A DNA stretch of 64,000 bases from the NCBI GenBank assembly GCA_039707465.1, contig CM077648.1, forward strand, positions 69,087,619 through 69,151,618, read 5' to 3'. The position numbers and the translations under genes were made by a program. Shown piece after piece: positions 45,558-56,994 of the stretch. Positions within the stretch are counted from its first letter, which is position 1, and each line of letters begins with the position of its first letter. Source of the stretch: Rhabdophis nuchalis. Taxonomy: Eukaryota; Chordata; Lepidosauria; Squamata; Natricidae. A model generated the notes under the pieces. The model made no database searches. It had not been told where the DNA came from and saw only the letters and a list, made by a program, of their open reading frames with translations.

Positions 45558-46640
45558 CCGTGTTTCCCCGAAACTACGAAATGTCCTGATAATAAGGCCA
45601 TGCCATATTTTTCTGGTGGGCAAAAATATAGGCCCTCCCCCGAAACTAAGCCCCATGGAAAACCTCCACCTCCAGTCAGGCAGAGCGCCACTCACCAACC
45701 TAGCGATCTCCTGAAGGCGCCAAGCCGCAGGAGCTGGGGGGAGGTGCTCACATTGCTTGCTGCCTTCGGGATACCGCTAGGTTGGTGAGTGGCTCTCATG
45801 AACAGCCGCCCGGCAACCCCCCTTTCCAGCTGGGCAGAGCACCACTCACCGACCCAGTAATATCCCAAAGGCGCTAAGCCACATGGCGCTCTGCCCGCCT
45901 GGAAAGGGAGGTTACGTGAGTGCCTGTTCCTCTTAGCTCGCGTGCCTCCCAGTCTCACCATGCCCTGCCCAGCTCTCACTGCAGGGCAGGGCGCCACCGC
46001 TGCCATGCTGCTGCTGCTGCGGCAGTCCGAGCATAACCAGCTTCCAAACTCTGGAGATCCATTGCCGAATCTTCCGGCAGTAGCTGCTCTGGGACTACAC
46101 TCTATGGTTGTGGGCTGGCTGCCGGAAGACTCTCTGTCCCACCAGAGTCTACCAACAGCCAGCCCACAACCATAGAGCATAGTCCCAGAGCAGCTGCTGC
46201 CGGAAGACTCGGCAACGGATCTTCAGAGTTTGGAAGCCGGTTATGCTCGGAGTTGGGCAGGGCATAGTGAGGCTGGGTGGCAGGTGAGCTGGGTGGAACA
46301 GGGCTTACGCAACCTCCCTTTCCAGCCAGGCAGAGCGCCACACAGCTTAGCACCTTTGGGATATTGGGTCGGTGAGTGGCACTCTGCCCAGCTGGAAAGG
46401 GAGATTACCAGGAGGCTGCTTGTGAGTGTCACCTCATGGCTGCAGTGTTGCGCTGCTGCGACAGCACAATACAGCCCTTTGCCCCTGAGGCTGTGTCCGA
46501 CTCTCAGGGGCCCGCTCGCAAGAGAGCAGCCACCTGGCAACCCCAAACCAATAAGCACCCCCATAATAAGGCCCAAGCAACATTTGGGGGGGGGGTGTCA
46601 AAAGAAAATAAGACCCTGTCTTATTTTCGGGGAAACACGG
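45558..46640. mobile_element. TA-flanked foldback element, 1083 bp
   Basis: CCGTGTTTCCCCGAAACTAC mirrors TTATTTTCGGGGAAACACGG; TA at 45556-45557 and 46641-46642. The interior is a large palindrome centred near 46120 (CTATGGTTGTGGGCTGGCTG against CAGCCAGCCCACAACCATAG). Open frames inside are palindrome artefacts. It sits about 40 bp from an ANO6 exon. Confidence 0.88.
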
Positions 46641-46681
46641 TAATACTCCCGATATTGTATAGAATGTTATGATAACCTTAC

Positions 46682-46907
46682 CAAAGTTAGTAATCATGAT
46701 TGCTACTTTCTCATAGATAATGTTCAGAATCATAATAATGATGAAGTTGAGCACTGAAGCAGATACTGAAGTTGCTAATTGTGGAGTCAGGTATTTTTGT
46801 ATTGTGTCTGTTCCATTGATGTGCCTTGACAGTGTTGCAGAAAATATCAGGAAAACAGAAAGTCTGTAAACAATTATACCAACAACAGATGCAAGAGTGA
46901 GCAGAAT
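46682..46907 (-). CDS. ANO6: ANO6 exon: TM3, loop and TM4
   Basis: 226-bp exon, acceptor CCTTTTAG and donor TTTG|GTAAGG. It encodes ILLTLASVVGIIVYRLSVF (TM3), an extracellular loop with an NGT glycosylation sequon and IQKYLTPQ, then TM4 (FIIIMILNIIYEKVAIMITN) and the first base of a Glu codon. TM4 helps form the subunit groove through which lipid head groups pass in scramblases. No indel or stop is present. Confidence 0.95.
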
Positions 46908-47099
46908 CTAAAAGGAAAAGGCAAAAGATACATTCTTACTTTCTTACATACTTTCCTAAACATAACAATTAAATTCTCCCAAATTAAATTCTAGGAGAAA
47001 TTATATTTCTTTCTAGCTAGAATGCTTTCTAGCATTCACATTGTAAACTGCAAGAAAAAAAGACATTTTAGCACCCTGAACCTATTGCTTTTAGTTTAG

Positions 47100-47382
47100 T
47101 GAGAACTGCATTATAGAAACACAAAATTACAGGTGAAACTTGAAAAATTAGAATGTCGTGCAAAAGTTCATTTATTTCAGTAATGCAACTTAAAAGGTGA
47201 AACTAATATATGAGATAAGACTCATTACATGCAAAGCAAGATTTCACTTGTATTTGCCACTCATTAAAAACCATGAGTCACTGGTGTAAGTGGCATCATG
47301 TCACTTACCACAGACTTATTCAAATCTATTCAACCATAGCCAAAAGTTACCTCAGGAAATGACAGCCTGAAACATAACTATA
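47100..47382. repeat. Fragment of a widespread DNA-transposon-like repeat
   Basis: AGGTGAAACTTGAAAAATTA and GCAAAAGTTCATTTATTTCA recall a DNA element common in vertebrates; identity uncertain. 46908-47099 is intron. Confidence 0.45.
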
Positions 47383-47390
47383 ATTACATT

Positions 47391-47710
47391 CAGTGGTGGG
47401 TTCCAGATCCCATGGCAACTGGTGCGGTCCAATGGGGCTTGGCATCCACCACATGAACGCATGCACCATGCGTATGCATCCTTACCTCCTGCGATGCTCC
47501 GCAATGCCTCTGCGATGCTCCAGCTGCTCAGTGGAGCGTTGCGCAGGCACCATATGCGCCGTGCATGGAAGTGCTGAAGAGCTCAAATACAGGTAAAGAG
47601 GGTGAGCGGGCATGTGGGCCTTCTAGAGCACAGTACTGGAATGGTACCCGGTGTTCCTGGCAGGCACCGGTACATCTGTACTGGGGCGTACCGCCTGCAA
47701 CCAACCACTG
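47391..47710. mobile_element. hAT MITE, 320 bp
   Basis: Ends CAGTGGTGGGTTCCAG and CTGCAACCAACCACTG; 8-bp duplication ATTACATT at 47383-47390 and 47711-47718. Confidence 0.9.
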
Positions 47711-47789
47711 ATTACATTCTACATGCTCTGTTCTCTGTGCTCCAAAATTTGTGTTCCTACACTCAGAGGTTTGGGGTGCTCCAGCACTG

Positions 47790-47930
47790 ATGGTTTTTAA
47801 GAAGAGATGAAGAAGAGATTAGATAACTATTTGTCTGAAATGATATACGGTTTCTTCTCGAGCAGGGGGTTGGATTAGAAAACTTCCAAGGTGCCTTACA
47901 ACTCTGTTATTCTATTATTCTGTTATGTTG
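47790..47930 (+). mobile_element. CR1 LINE 3' tail
   Basis: GAGCAGGGGGTTGGATTAGA and CAACTCTGTTATTCTATTAT, matching the tail at 43960-44015. Confidence 0.75.
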
Positions 47931-48139
47931 TTACTCTTTTTTCTAATGTTTTTCCTTTTTGAAAGTCATTTTTCAAGTAAGGTTCTCCCCCAACCCCCCA
48001 ACACACATTTGAAGCTGTTCTCTTGGGCATTCCACAATATTTTTCATGCTCAGTTTATATTCTCTTAACTTTTGATTGAAGCAGAAATATGGAAGATTAA
48101 AAACTATCTAACTGAAATGAAGAGGCACTTGTTATCATC

Positions 48140-48350
48140 CATAACAAGATACTCTGTGTGCCTTCAAGTCAATCATTCCTGCCAACTGTCTGGAAAGGTT
48201 TCTTTTCGAAAGTGGCTTACCCTTGCCTGCTTCCTAGGACTGAGAAGGTATGACTGGCCCAAAGTCATCCATCTGGATTTGTGCCTAAAGTGGCACTAGA
48301 ACTCATGTTTTCACAGCCTCATGCTTTAACTACTACACCAAACTGGCTAT
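48140..48350 (-). mobile_element. tRNA-derived squamate SINE
   Basis: Minus strand starts AGCCAGTTTGGTGTAGTAGT; interior CCTAGGAAGCAGGCAAGGGT. 48351-49250 beyond it is mainly unassigned intron with an (AAT)n at 48541-48556. Confidence 0.7.
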
Positions 48351-49253
48351 CAGAACAAGGGTATTTTTTCCTAAATATGCTTGGAAAAAGACAATTTCTC
48401 AAATCTGTTTGGGAAAAGTTTTTGATACTGAACCACACAAATTGAGCAACAAATAAGAGATGGAAATAGAGAAAAAAGGAATATGGTTTATCTTTAAAAT
48501 CACCCACTTTGCATTCACTGTATGCAATAATGAGCATAAATAATAATAATAATAATCTTTATTGTCATTGTACTAAAATGACAATGAAAATAAAAAATAT
48601 TTAAGAAAACACTACACTAAAATTTAAAAACGAAACTTCTAAGTACATTTTTTCCTGAGAACAAATTGGAACAGCAAATAGCTATTTTGCAAAGCATAAC
48701 ATCTGTTCATTCACTTACAAACACACAAATACAATTAAATCAGCTGTAAAGATTGCTGTACTATCTTTCTAAAGGATCAATTGTATGATGAAGTTGCAAT
48801 TAACTTTCCTTTTTCTGTTATAAGGTGAAAACTGAATATTTTGTACAGAAGGCATAGAATTATATCTAATTCCAGGTCCTTCTATTATGGAAATAGCAGA
48901 ACCCCCTTTATGGTACATATGTGATATGTTTAACTGCATAAAACCTTTACTGTCATGTGTCTTATGGTCCTTGTACTGCATGAAATTAAGCTGAAAACTG
49001 ATGTAAAACTGTAGTGCATATTAGAGGTGAAGAACCTTTGAGAGCTGTATTGCAATGAAATTTCATTTCATTTTGCCGATTAGTGTACATTCAAAGTGAC
49101 AATAATGTTATTCTAAGTCTCAGTATATCAAGAGGAAGAAAGAAATGGTCTGAAGTTGAGAAATCAAGCTGAAAAAACAAGACAAAACCCCAGAAAAAAT
49201 CATGAGTGGCCTAGCAATAAAAAAATATGTAGGTGTGTGCATGTAGGTATATT

Positions 49254-50030
49254 CAGGTAGTCCTCAACCTACAATAGTTCATTTAATGACCAATCGAATT
49301 TACAATGGCCCTAAAAAAACCACTTATGACTATTGCTGCATCCCCACAGTCATGTGAATAAAATTTGGATGCTTGGCAACTGACTCATATTTATGATGGT
49401 TGCAGTGTCCTATAGGGTCATATGATCTCCTTTTGTGAACTTCTGACAAGCAAAGACAATTGGGAAACCAGATTTACTTAACAACCATGTTACTAATTTA
49501 ACAACTGTCAGCCTCCACTGTTACTTGCTTCGGCTGCCATTGTAACAGGGAGGGAGGGGCTTTGGTATTTGGGATTGGGACTGTATAGTGCAGGAGGGTA
49601 ATTTGGAGAAAGGAGTATGTTATTACCATCTACTTCGCATACCACTGTCTGGGCGCGCAGTGGTCAAGGTCAACGGTTTCTGCATGCCATCCTGATGATG
49701 CTCCTGGAGATGGAACCCACATGACGCCTCTGGGGATTTTGCATTGGACAATGGTGTGGGGGTTGTTAGGGGAAAGGGGTTGGACAATTATTGATATGTA
49801 TGCTTTTGCGCCTTTGGGTCTCAGACCTTGCTTTCCCTCGATACTGTTCTTTTCATAACCAGTAAAAGTACTTTTAATTCTTTTAAAATGGAGTTGAGTG
49901 GATTCTTTCTTGGTTATTGTTAGAAGCAGACCTGACAACAACTGTGGCAAGAAAAGTTGTAAAACTCACTCATTTAATTTCTCATTTAACAATATAAATT
50001 TTAGCCTCAACTGTCATACGTTGAGGACTG
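49254..50030. mobile_element. MITE (CAGGTAGTCCTC ends) split by a solo LTR
   Basis: CAGGTAGTCCTCAACCTACA at the left mirrors GTCATACGTTGAGGACTG at the right. Interior ATGACCAATCGAATTTACAA and AGATTTACTTAACAACCATG. Interrupted at 49506-49937. Confidence 0.8.
49506..49937 (+). mobile_element. Solo Gypsy LTR, 432 bp, 5-bp duplication
   Basis: TGTCAGCCTCCACTGTTACT to GAAGCAGACCTGACA, related to the Gypsy B LTR (shares CTTGCTTCGGCTGCCATT and TAACCAGTAAAAGTA-type 3' wording). ACAAC flanks at 49501-49505 and 49938-49942. No internal region remains. Confidence 0.92.
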
Positions 50031-50051
50031 TGTGTGTGTGTGTGTGTGTGT
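50029..50051. repeat. (TG)n microsatellite
   Basis: About 11 TG units. Confidence 0.9.
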
Positions 50052-50276
50052 ATTGTATATACACACAAACACATATGTATACATATACACACATACTAGA
50101 TTGTTTGTTTATTGAGTGCTGTATTCCAAAGCAAACCTATTTCAATCTATAAAAAGAAACAATTATGCTATTGCAGTAATTTTCATTTTCATAGTGATCA
50201 CATAATTTTGCTCTTTCAAGGAACTATCATAACAGAAATTAATGCTTTCTAAATAGCATGAACCAAAGAATTTTAC

Positions 50277-50354
50277 CCAGAATAAGACAGCACTTGCACA
50301 GAAGACAATCCGTACATACTTTCCACATGTTGTATAAGGAACATATTCTTCTTG
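50277..50354 (-). CDS. ANO6: ANO6 exon: lead-in to TM3
   Basis: 78-bp, 26-codon, phase 0/0 exon. Acceptor CTATACAG and donor TGG|GTAAAA. It reads QEEYVPYTTCGKYVRIVFC then ASAVLFW; the end is the beginning of TM3, which continues in the exon at 46907. The donor (GTAAAA) is weaker than the neighbours' GTAAG-type donors. Confidence 0.93.
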
Positions 50355-50681
50355 CTGTATAGACAAAGTTAATTGAAACAGGATTATTAGGACAAGTATA
50401 TAACATGTAATTTTTCTTACATTCTAATTAATTTCTAAACTAGAAATTTCAAACCTATCTAGTTGTTTCTTCTTTGTATCTCATTAATTGATGGAAATAC
50501 GTTTTTTATTAACAGCAAGTTTTTTATTTCAAAACATTTATTTCATTTCTACATTAATTTATTAATTTTATTTATTACATTGCAACAAAAATATATTTTA
50601 GAATAATTATTTTTCATATGCAAATCTAGCAATCAAAAATAAGAAAAATACAATGTGCTAATACACTTTATTTTAGCATCG

Positions 50682-53150
50682 ATCATCATCATGCCCGCCA
50701 GGTTATCATGCATTTCATCAGTCACGGGCCCTAGGCAGGGGTGGAGGGGTAGTGGTCATTGTGAGGGAAGGTCTTGAGCCGAGAGAGACCACTGTGCCTC
50801 AGATAACCGGTTGTGAGTTCCTGTGCATGAAGTGGGGCCTAGGGAGCAGTTGGGCGTGCTGATTGTATACCTGGCTCCTCGCTATGCATCAGCAGCCCTG
50901 CCCGAGCTCCTCGAGGTGATCGCCGAGATGGCGGTTGAGACCCCCAGACTGTTGATCATGGGAGACTTTAACTTGCCATCGGTAGGTGAGACATCCGAGG
51001 TAGCTCGGGAGTTCATGGCCTCCATGACGGCCATGAACCTGACCCAAGTAATTCAGGGCCCCACACACGAGGGAGGACACACACTGGATCTCATTTTTGT
51101 CTCTGGCCAGTGGAGGAGTGATCTGGGAGTAGGGGATCTAGTCATCATACCCCTGTCATGGTCAGATCACTCACTTCTCCGGCTCGACTTTCCAGCCGCT
51201 ACCCACCACCGCGGGGAGGCGGAACCGGAATTTCCTAGATGGTTCCGCCCCAGGCGTCTGATGGAACCTGAAAGGGTCCAGACGGAGCTTGGGCCATTAC
51301 CTGTAGCCCTGACCCGCGCCCGGATGGAGGACCTAGTGGCTGCATGGAATAGTGCGGCCACTGGGGTCTTGGACTGGGTTGTGCCTTTGCGGCCTCTCTT
51401 GCGGCAGCGAACCACCCAGGCTCCTTGGTTTTCCGAGGAGTTGAGGGTGATGAAGTGCCACAAGAGACGCCTAGAGAGCAGGTGGAGATCTTCACGCTCT
51501 GAATCTGACCGAACACAGGTGAGAGCCCATTTGAGGACTTACCTTGTGGCATTAAGAGTGGCCAAACGTCAGTATTGTGCCACTCTTATTGCGTCCGCAG
51601 ATAACCGCCCTGCCGCCCTGTTTGGGGTAACCCGCTCCCTCCTTCAACAGAGGCCGCGGGAAACCCTCTACAGGGCAGAGCAGAGGAATTTGGGGAGTAT
51701 CTGCAGGACAAAATCGCTCAGATTCGGAGCGAGTTGGTCCCCACTGGAAGTGGTCTGGAGGGGACGTCGGAGGCGGGTCTTGAGGCACCATCCTGGGAGG
51801 AGTTTGACTCTGTTACTTCCGATGATATGGACAGGTTGCGTAGGCGACTGCGAGCTACCACATGTTTATTGGACCCGTGTCCCTCCTGGCTTGTACTGGC
51901 ATCCTGGGAGACGACACGAGGCTGGCTCCAGGAGTTAGTCAACACTTCTTTGAGTGAGGGGTTCTTGCCGGCCATCTTGAAAGAGGCGGTGGTGAGGCCC
52001 CTCCTCAAGAAGCCTTCCCTGGACCCAGCTTTGTTAGCTAACTATCGTCCCGTCTCCAACCTTTGCTTTTTGGCAAAGGTTGTTGAGAGTGTGGTGGCAC
52101 AACAGTTTCCACGTCACTTGGAGGAAATTGATTATCTGGACCCGCGCCAGTCCGGCTTCCGGCCTGGACACAGCACGGAGACGGCATTGGTCGCGTTGGT
52201 GGATGATCTCTGGAGGGCCAGAGATGGGGGTTGTTCAACCAGCTGACTCCATCACTGGCCATTGGGGGCGAACATCTGGCCCCCGTGGATCGGGCACACA
52301 ACTTGGGCGTCCTCCTAGATGCCCGGCTGTCAATGGATGACCATGTGACAGCCGTGGCAAGGGGGGCGTTTCACCAGGTTCACCTGGTGCGCCAGTTGCG
52401 TCCCCTATTGGACCGGGACGCCCTTCGCACAGTCACTCATGCACTTGTGACGTCCCGTCTAGACTACTGTAACGTTCTCTACATGGGGCTCCCCTTGAGA
52501 TGCATCCGAAGGCTGCAGCTGGTCCAGAATGCGGCCTCGCGGGCAGTTCTGGGAGTCACTAGATACTCCCACGTAACACCTCTCCTGCGCAGGCTACACT
52601 GGCTGCCTGTGGCCTTTCGGGTGCGTTTCAAGGTGTTGGTTATTATCTTTAAAGCGCTCCATGGCACAGGACCTAGTTATTTGCGGGATTGTATCCTGCC
52701 CCATACATCCTTTCGGCCGATTCGCTCTCACAGATAGGGACTTCTCCGGGTGCCGTCCACTAGGCAATGCCAGCGGGCGACACCCAGGGGAAGGGCCTTC
52801 TCTGTGATGGGCACGACCCTCTGGAATGACCTTCCCCCTGACATTAGAACGACCACGGACCTCCGCTCCTTCCGCCAGAAACTCAAAACCCACCTGTTTC
52901 AACTAGTTGGCCTGGGCTAATTCCATGCTTCCCGCCTCAGTTTGTAATTTTAAATTATGTGATTAGGTTTTAAGGTCTAGTTTTTAATTTTTATAAATTT
53001 GTACAGGGGATTATTTAATTGGATTTTAGTTTATATGTAATGTTGATGTCTTTTTTAATTTTTTACCTGTACACCGCCCCGAGTCCCCTCGGGGAGAGGG
53101 GGCGGTCTAGAAATCTAATCAAATCAAATCAAATCAAATCAAATCATTAG
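50682..53150 (+). mobile_element. L2-type LINE, endonuclease plus RT with catalytic core deleted
   Basis: Begins inside the endonuclease (RALGRGGG), then LIVYLAPRYASAALPELLEV, MGDFNLPSVGETSEVAREFM, LDLIFVSGQ and PLSWSDHSLL (GDFN and SDH catalytic blocks kept). The RT N-terminal region follows in shifted frames to [14 protein letters not shown] (52236). It then jumps to FNQLTPSLAIGG, losing about 600 bp with LDLSAAFDTID, GVPQGS and YADD. The C-terminal part and the 3' UTR are normal; the tail is (AAATC)n at 53116-53147. Confidence 0.9.
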
Positions 53151-54320
53151 CAAAATGAAATTGAATATAGTAATAATTTGCATATGACAGATACCCAAAA
53201 TAATCTTTGCATTCCGTATATTCTTGCTATAATGAAGAAATTAAGACAAACAAAGGGTTTTTATAGCTTTAGCAGAGAAAGAGAGAAAAAAGAGAAGAAA
53301 AAGGAGAAATTGGGTTTATACATTTTTTTCACAGCAGTTTTACTTAAGTTTTTAAAGCTGGAGATTGAAATACAGGTTGTCCTTATTTAGTAAATGCCAT
53401 ATTGAGCAACCATTTGCAATTATCATCAACTATTAATGGTAATAAACAATAGTAAAAATATCATTTTATGGCCAATACGTGCACTTATGCTCAGGTTTCT
53501 GCACCTGACAATCACACCAGAATGAAAGTAAACTGGCATTGCTGCATGGGATATATTAATCTAAATGAGATAGCAGCAATTAGAGATCTTCACAGTCTCA
53601 CTCTGTCTCTTTCCATCATATGTGATTTGCTTAGCAAAAGTCAGAAGAGCCCATTTTTAACTTCAAATACCATCACCCCTACTGTGTATTCTGTGGTCAA
53701 AGCAGGATACCATATCCATACTAGCAGTGTTACCATGGGAACTCTGCCACCAAAGAGCCTATGATCCAAGAAACACCCCAAACTTGGCATCGGAAAGAAG
53801 TTTATTGCTATGCAACATTGCATAGCCAGGTGCCACTTTAATTCATATAAATAAAAAATGTAAATGGCACATAGTTCACACAAGAAACAAGTGGCCTACA
53901 CTTTCTGTTCCACTGCCAATTTCCCACGTAATTTTAAAGGCAAGATCTGATCATTTTAGACAAGTCGATCTAAAGGTCGCACACCTGCTGCCCCCTTAAT
54001 TGACACTTTTACAATGCAAATCAAGAGGCAAGGAGATGCTGTTTCTATCACCACCATTTACCTTTTTACATAGTTAAAAGATAAAAAAATATCATAGTGT
54101 ACTAAACTAGACTGTGGTAGAAGTCGTCAAGAGAAGAGGTTTTCTAAGAAGCTGCCTTTTGCTCAGCATTATTGAAACTTAATAATCCCTCTGTTGCAAC
54201 ATGTTTGTATATTGTACAACTACCGGTATACACATGCAGCCCTGGTAATTAGAAAAGAAGAATTGAGTGAATTTATTCAAACTATCTTTTTAATTAAAAT
54301 GTTTAAAACTGTAAATACAA
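53151..54320. other. ANO6 intron, no recognised feature
   Basis: AT-rich intron between the L2 tail and the exon at 54325; short open frames lack domains. Confidence 0.5.
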
Positions 54321-54324
54321 GTAC

Positions 54325-54470
54325 CTGTGTAATTTCATTCACTATTATATGTTGGCATTTTGCCTCATACTCTGGGCGTATTTGTTCCTCTTGCTCTAAA
54401 AACTCAACTGTGTCCCATTCGTATTCTAATTCAGTCTGGCGTCGTTTCCAAAACTCCAAAAACAAACTAA
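54325..54470 (-). CDS. ANO6: ANO6 exon: end of TM2 and first intracellular loop
   Basis: 146-bp exon encoding (V)SLFLEFWKRRQTELEYEW, then an acidic cytoplasmic stretch with QEEQIRPEYEAKCQH and ending VNEITQ before CAG|GTACTT. Two AGs lie four bases apart at the acceptor (GATTAG|TTAG|T); phase with the previous exon (G+TT = Val) selects the upstream one. An L2 LINE begins about 50 bp upstream of this acceptor, leaving a short pyrimidine-rich tract. Confidence 0.94.
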
Positions 54471-54519
54471 CTAATCAAAGAATAAGTCAAGAAAAACAAT
54501 CAGTACATATTGTATGAGA

Positions 54520-56325
54520 GAAAGTCAAGTTGTTGCCACCTGCCACAATTGGGCTGAGTTTGATCCCGTGACTCCCGATGGCATGGATAGGTTGCTGCGG
54601 CAGCTGAATGCCACCACATGTTTATTGGACCCGTGTCCCTCCTGGCTTGTACTGGCCTCCCAGGAGGTTACACGAGGCTGGCTCCAGGGAATTGTTAACG
54701 CTTCCTTGAGTGAGGAGTTTGTGCCATCCGTCTTGAAAGAGGCGGTGGTGAGATCCCTCCTTAAGAAGCCCTACCTTGACCCAGATGTTTTATCTAATTA
54801 TCGTCCCGTCTCCAACCTTCGCTTTGTGGCGAAGGTTGTTGAGAGTGTGGTGGCACAACAGTTCCCCCAGCACCTGGAGGAAACTGCCTATCTAGACTCA
54901 CGCCAGTCCGGCTTCCGACCTGGGTACAGCACGGAGACGGCATTGGTCTTGTTGGTAGATGATCTCTGGAGGGCCCGGGATAGGGGTTATTCCTCTATCC
55001 TGGTCCTGTTAGACCTCTCAGCGGCTTTTGATACCATCGACCATGGTATCCTACTGCGCCGCTTGGGAGGGTTGGGATTGGGAGGCACTGTGTTACGGTG
55101 GTTCTCCTCCTACCTTTCCGACCGGTCGCACTTTGTGTTGGCAGGGGGGCAGAGGTCGATGTCGAGGCCCCTTATTTATGGGGTGCCTCAGGGGTCGGTC
55201 CTCTCGCCCCTCCTGTTCAACATTTATATGAAGCCACTGGGCGAGATCATCCGTGGTTTTGGGGTAGAATTCCATCTGTACGCTGATGACACCCAGCTGT
55301 ACATCTCTACCCCTAACCACCCCAACGATGCCGCCAACGTGATGTCCCGGTGTTTGGAAGCCATGCGAGTCTGGATGGGGAGGAACGGGCTCCGACTCAA
55401 CCCATCCAAGACCGAGTGGCTGTGGTTTCCAGCGCCGCAACATAGCCAGTTAGTTCCATCTCCGGCTATTGGGGGGGGGGGGGAATTACTACCCCCCGCA
55501 GAAAGGCCCCGCAACTTGGGTGTCCTCCTGGATTTCCGGCTATCCTTAGATGACCATCTGACGGCCGTGGCCAGGGGGGCCTATCAGGTTCACCTGATAC
55601 GCCAGTTGCGCCCCTTTCTGGATCGTGGCGCCCTACATACAGTCACTCAAGCTCTTGTCATTTCTCGCCTGGACTATTGCAATGCTCTCTACATGGGGCT
55701 TCCCTTGAGATGCACCCTGAGGCTCCAGTTGGTGCACAATGCGGCCGTGTGGGGGATCGTGGGAGTTTCAAAATACTCCCATGTAACACCTCTTCTGCAC
55801 GAGCTGCACTGGCTACCGGTAGCCTTCCGGGTGCGTTTCAAGGTTTTAGTGACCATCTTTAAAGCGCTCCATGGCAGCGGGCCTGGTTACTTGCAGGACC
55901 GCCTACTACCACATACCTCCATTTGACCCGTCCGCTCCCACAGGGAGGGCCTCCTTAGGGTGTCATCCGCCGGACAATGCCTGCTGTTGACGCCCAGGGG
56001 AAGAGCCTTCTCTGTGGCAGGCCCTGCCCTCTGGAATGACCTCCCCCGACCTTCGCACTATCACCGACCTTCGCCACCAGACACTGAAAACATATTTCTT
56101 CCATATGGCGGGCCTGGCATAGCTGCTACAGCTATGATATTTTTAGAGTTGGGTTTTAAATTAATATTGGTCTTTTAGCACGGGCTAAATTATTTAATTG
56201 TAGTTTTAACTTTTGTAGAATTTTGTATTGTTTGTATTTTTAGATTTTTAAATTCCTGTGCGCCGCCCTGAGTCCCATTTTGGGAGATAGGGCGGGATAG
56301 AAATCTAATAAAGTAAGTAAGTAAT
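54520..56325 (+). mobile_element. L2-type LINE, best-preserved RT ORF (470 codons)
   Basis: Open frame 54514-55926 spans the [96 protein letters not shown] and NPSKTEWLWFP; the catalytic Asp residues are present. It ends prematurely at a TGA near 55924 before the ALWNDLP block. The endonuclease is missing, so it is 5'-truncated. Tail is (AAGT)n at 56308-56323. It lies about 50 bp upstream of an ANO6 splice acceptor. Confidence 0.9.
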
Positions 56326-56930
56326 TCCATGCCATTTTATGTACTTTTTCACACTCTTTTTTGAAAAGATTTTTCAAAACATGTTCACTTACATCTTCCC
56401 TAGCTTGTAAACTCAATTTCCTGTAGCTTATTTTTTGAAGAGAGAAAGGAATAGCAATTTGATTGAAACTAGGCTTTTTCTATCAAGGATATATTGCATC
56501 TGGATAGAGGCAATTCCAGAATGGAATAGCTGGGGAATTCTGGGAGTTGAAATCTTAACAAGGTTGGACACCTTGTTCTAGGCATTTTTCATAGGAAGAG
56601 TTGCAAGTACAGGGGAAAGATGGTTACAGGATTCAGATCTGTTTTCTTCTCTCTCTTTTCAAGAGTGCCATGGAAAGCTAACCAGGGAAATTGAGAAGCT
56701 TTTAGGCTGATTAATTTCTGTGTACACAGATGTGCAGGAGAAACTGATGGCATATGCCCCCAGTTTTCCTTTTGCGTGCCAAATCCTTAGGCTTGTTTGT
56801 CTATTGTTGTACAAATTCAAATATTATTCGAATTCTGCAATAACAATTGAGGTGTCTCATAAACATAAATGTCACCTTGTCCCATTTTATTGAATTAATC
56901 ACCTCAGTATGCAAAACAAAGAAGTTAGCT
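56326..56930. other. ANO6 intron with a MITE-like fragment
   Basis: 56530-56580 (GCTGGGGAATTCTGGGAGTT) matches a common squamate DNA repeat; otherwise unassigned. Confidence 0.45.
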
Positions 56931-56933
56931 TAC

Positions 56934-56994
56934 CCCAAATCCCCATAAATACTGCAAACACTAATGTTCCAAAGCTGTCAAATATACAGAGTTT
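56934..56994 (-). CDS. ANO6: ANO6 exon: start of TM2
   Basis: 61-bp exon preceded by a strong polypyrimidine tract (TTTTCCTTTCATGTTTTTCAG) and followed by G|GTAAGC. It encodes KLCIFDSFGTLVFAVFMGIW and the first base of a Val codon completed by the exon at 54470. This is the most conserved helix entry (TM2) of the family and was what first identified the gene. It is too short to be found by ORF length alone. Confidence 0.93.

Noticed and set aside
45692..46643. Frames of 137-162 codons near 46 kb
   Set aside because: Both strands are open because the region is palindromic; this is the foldback MITE.
48319..48537. Minus-strand frame CKVGDFKDKPYS, superficially like an ANO6 C-terminal segment
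   Set aside because: It lies upstream of the TM3 exon in gene order, overlaps a SINE, lacks splice signals and its neighbours in frame do not match.
53178..53764. Short open frames in the intron before exon 54325
   Set aside because: No domain, no conserved wording, AT-rich low-complexity.
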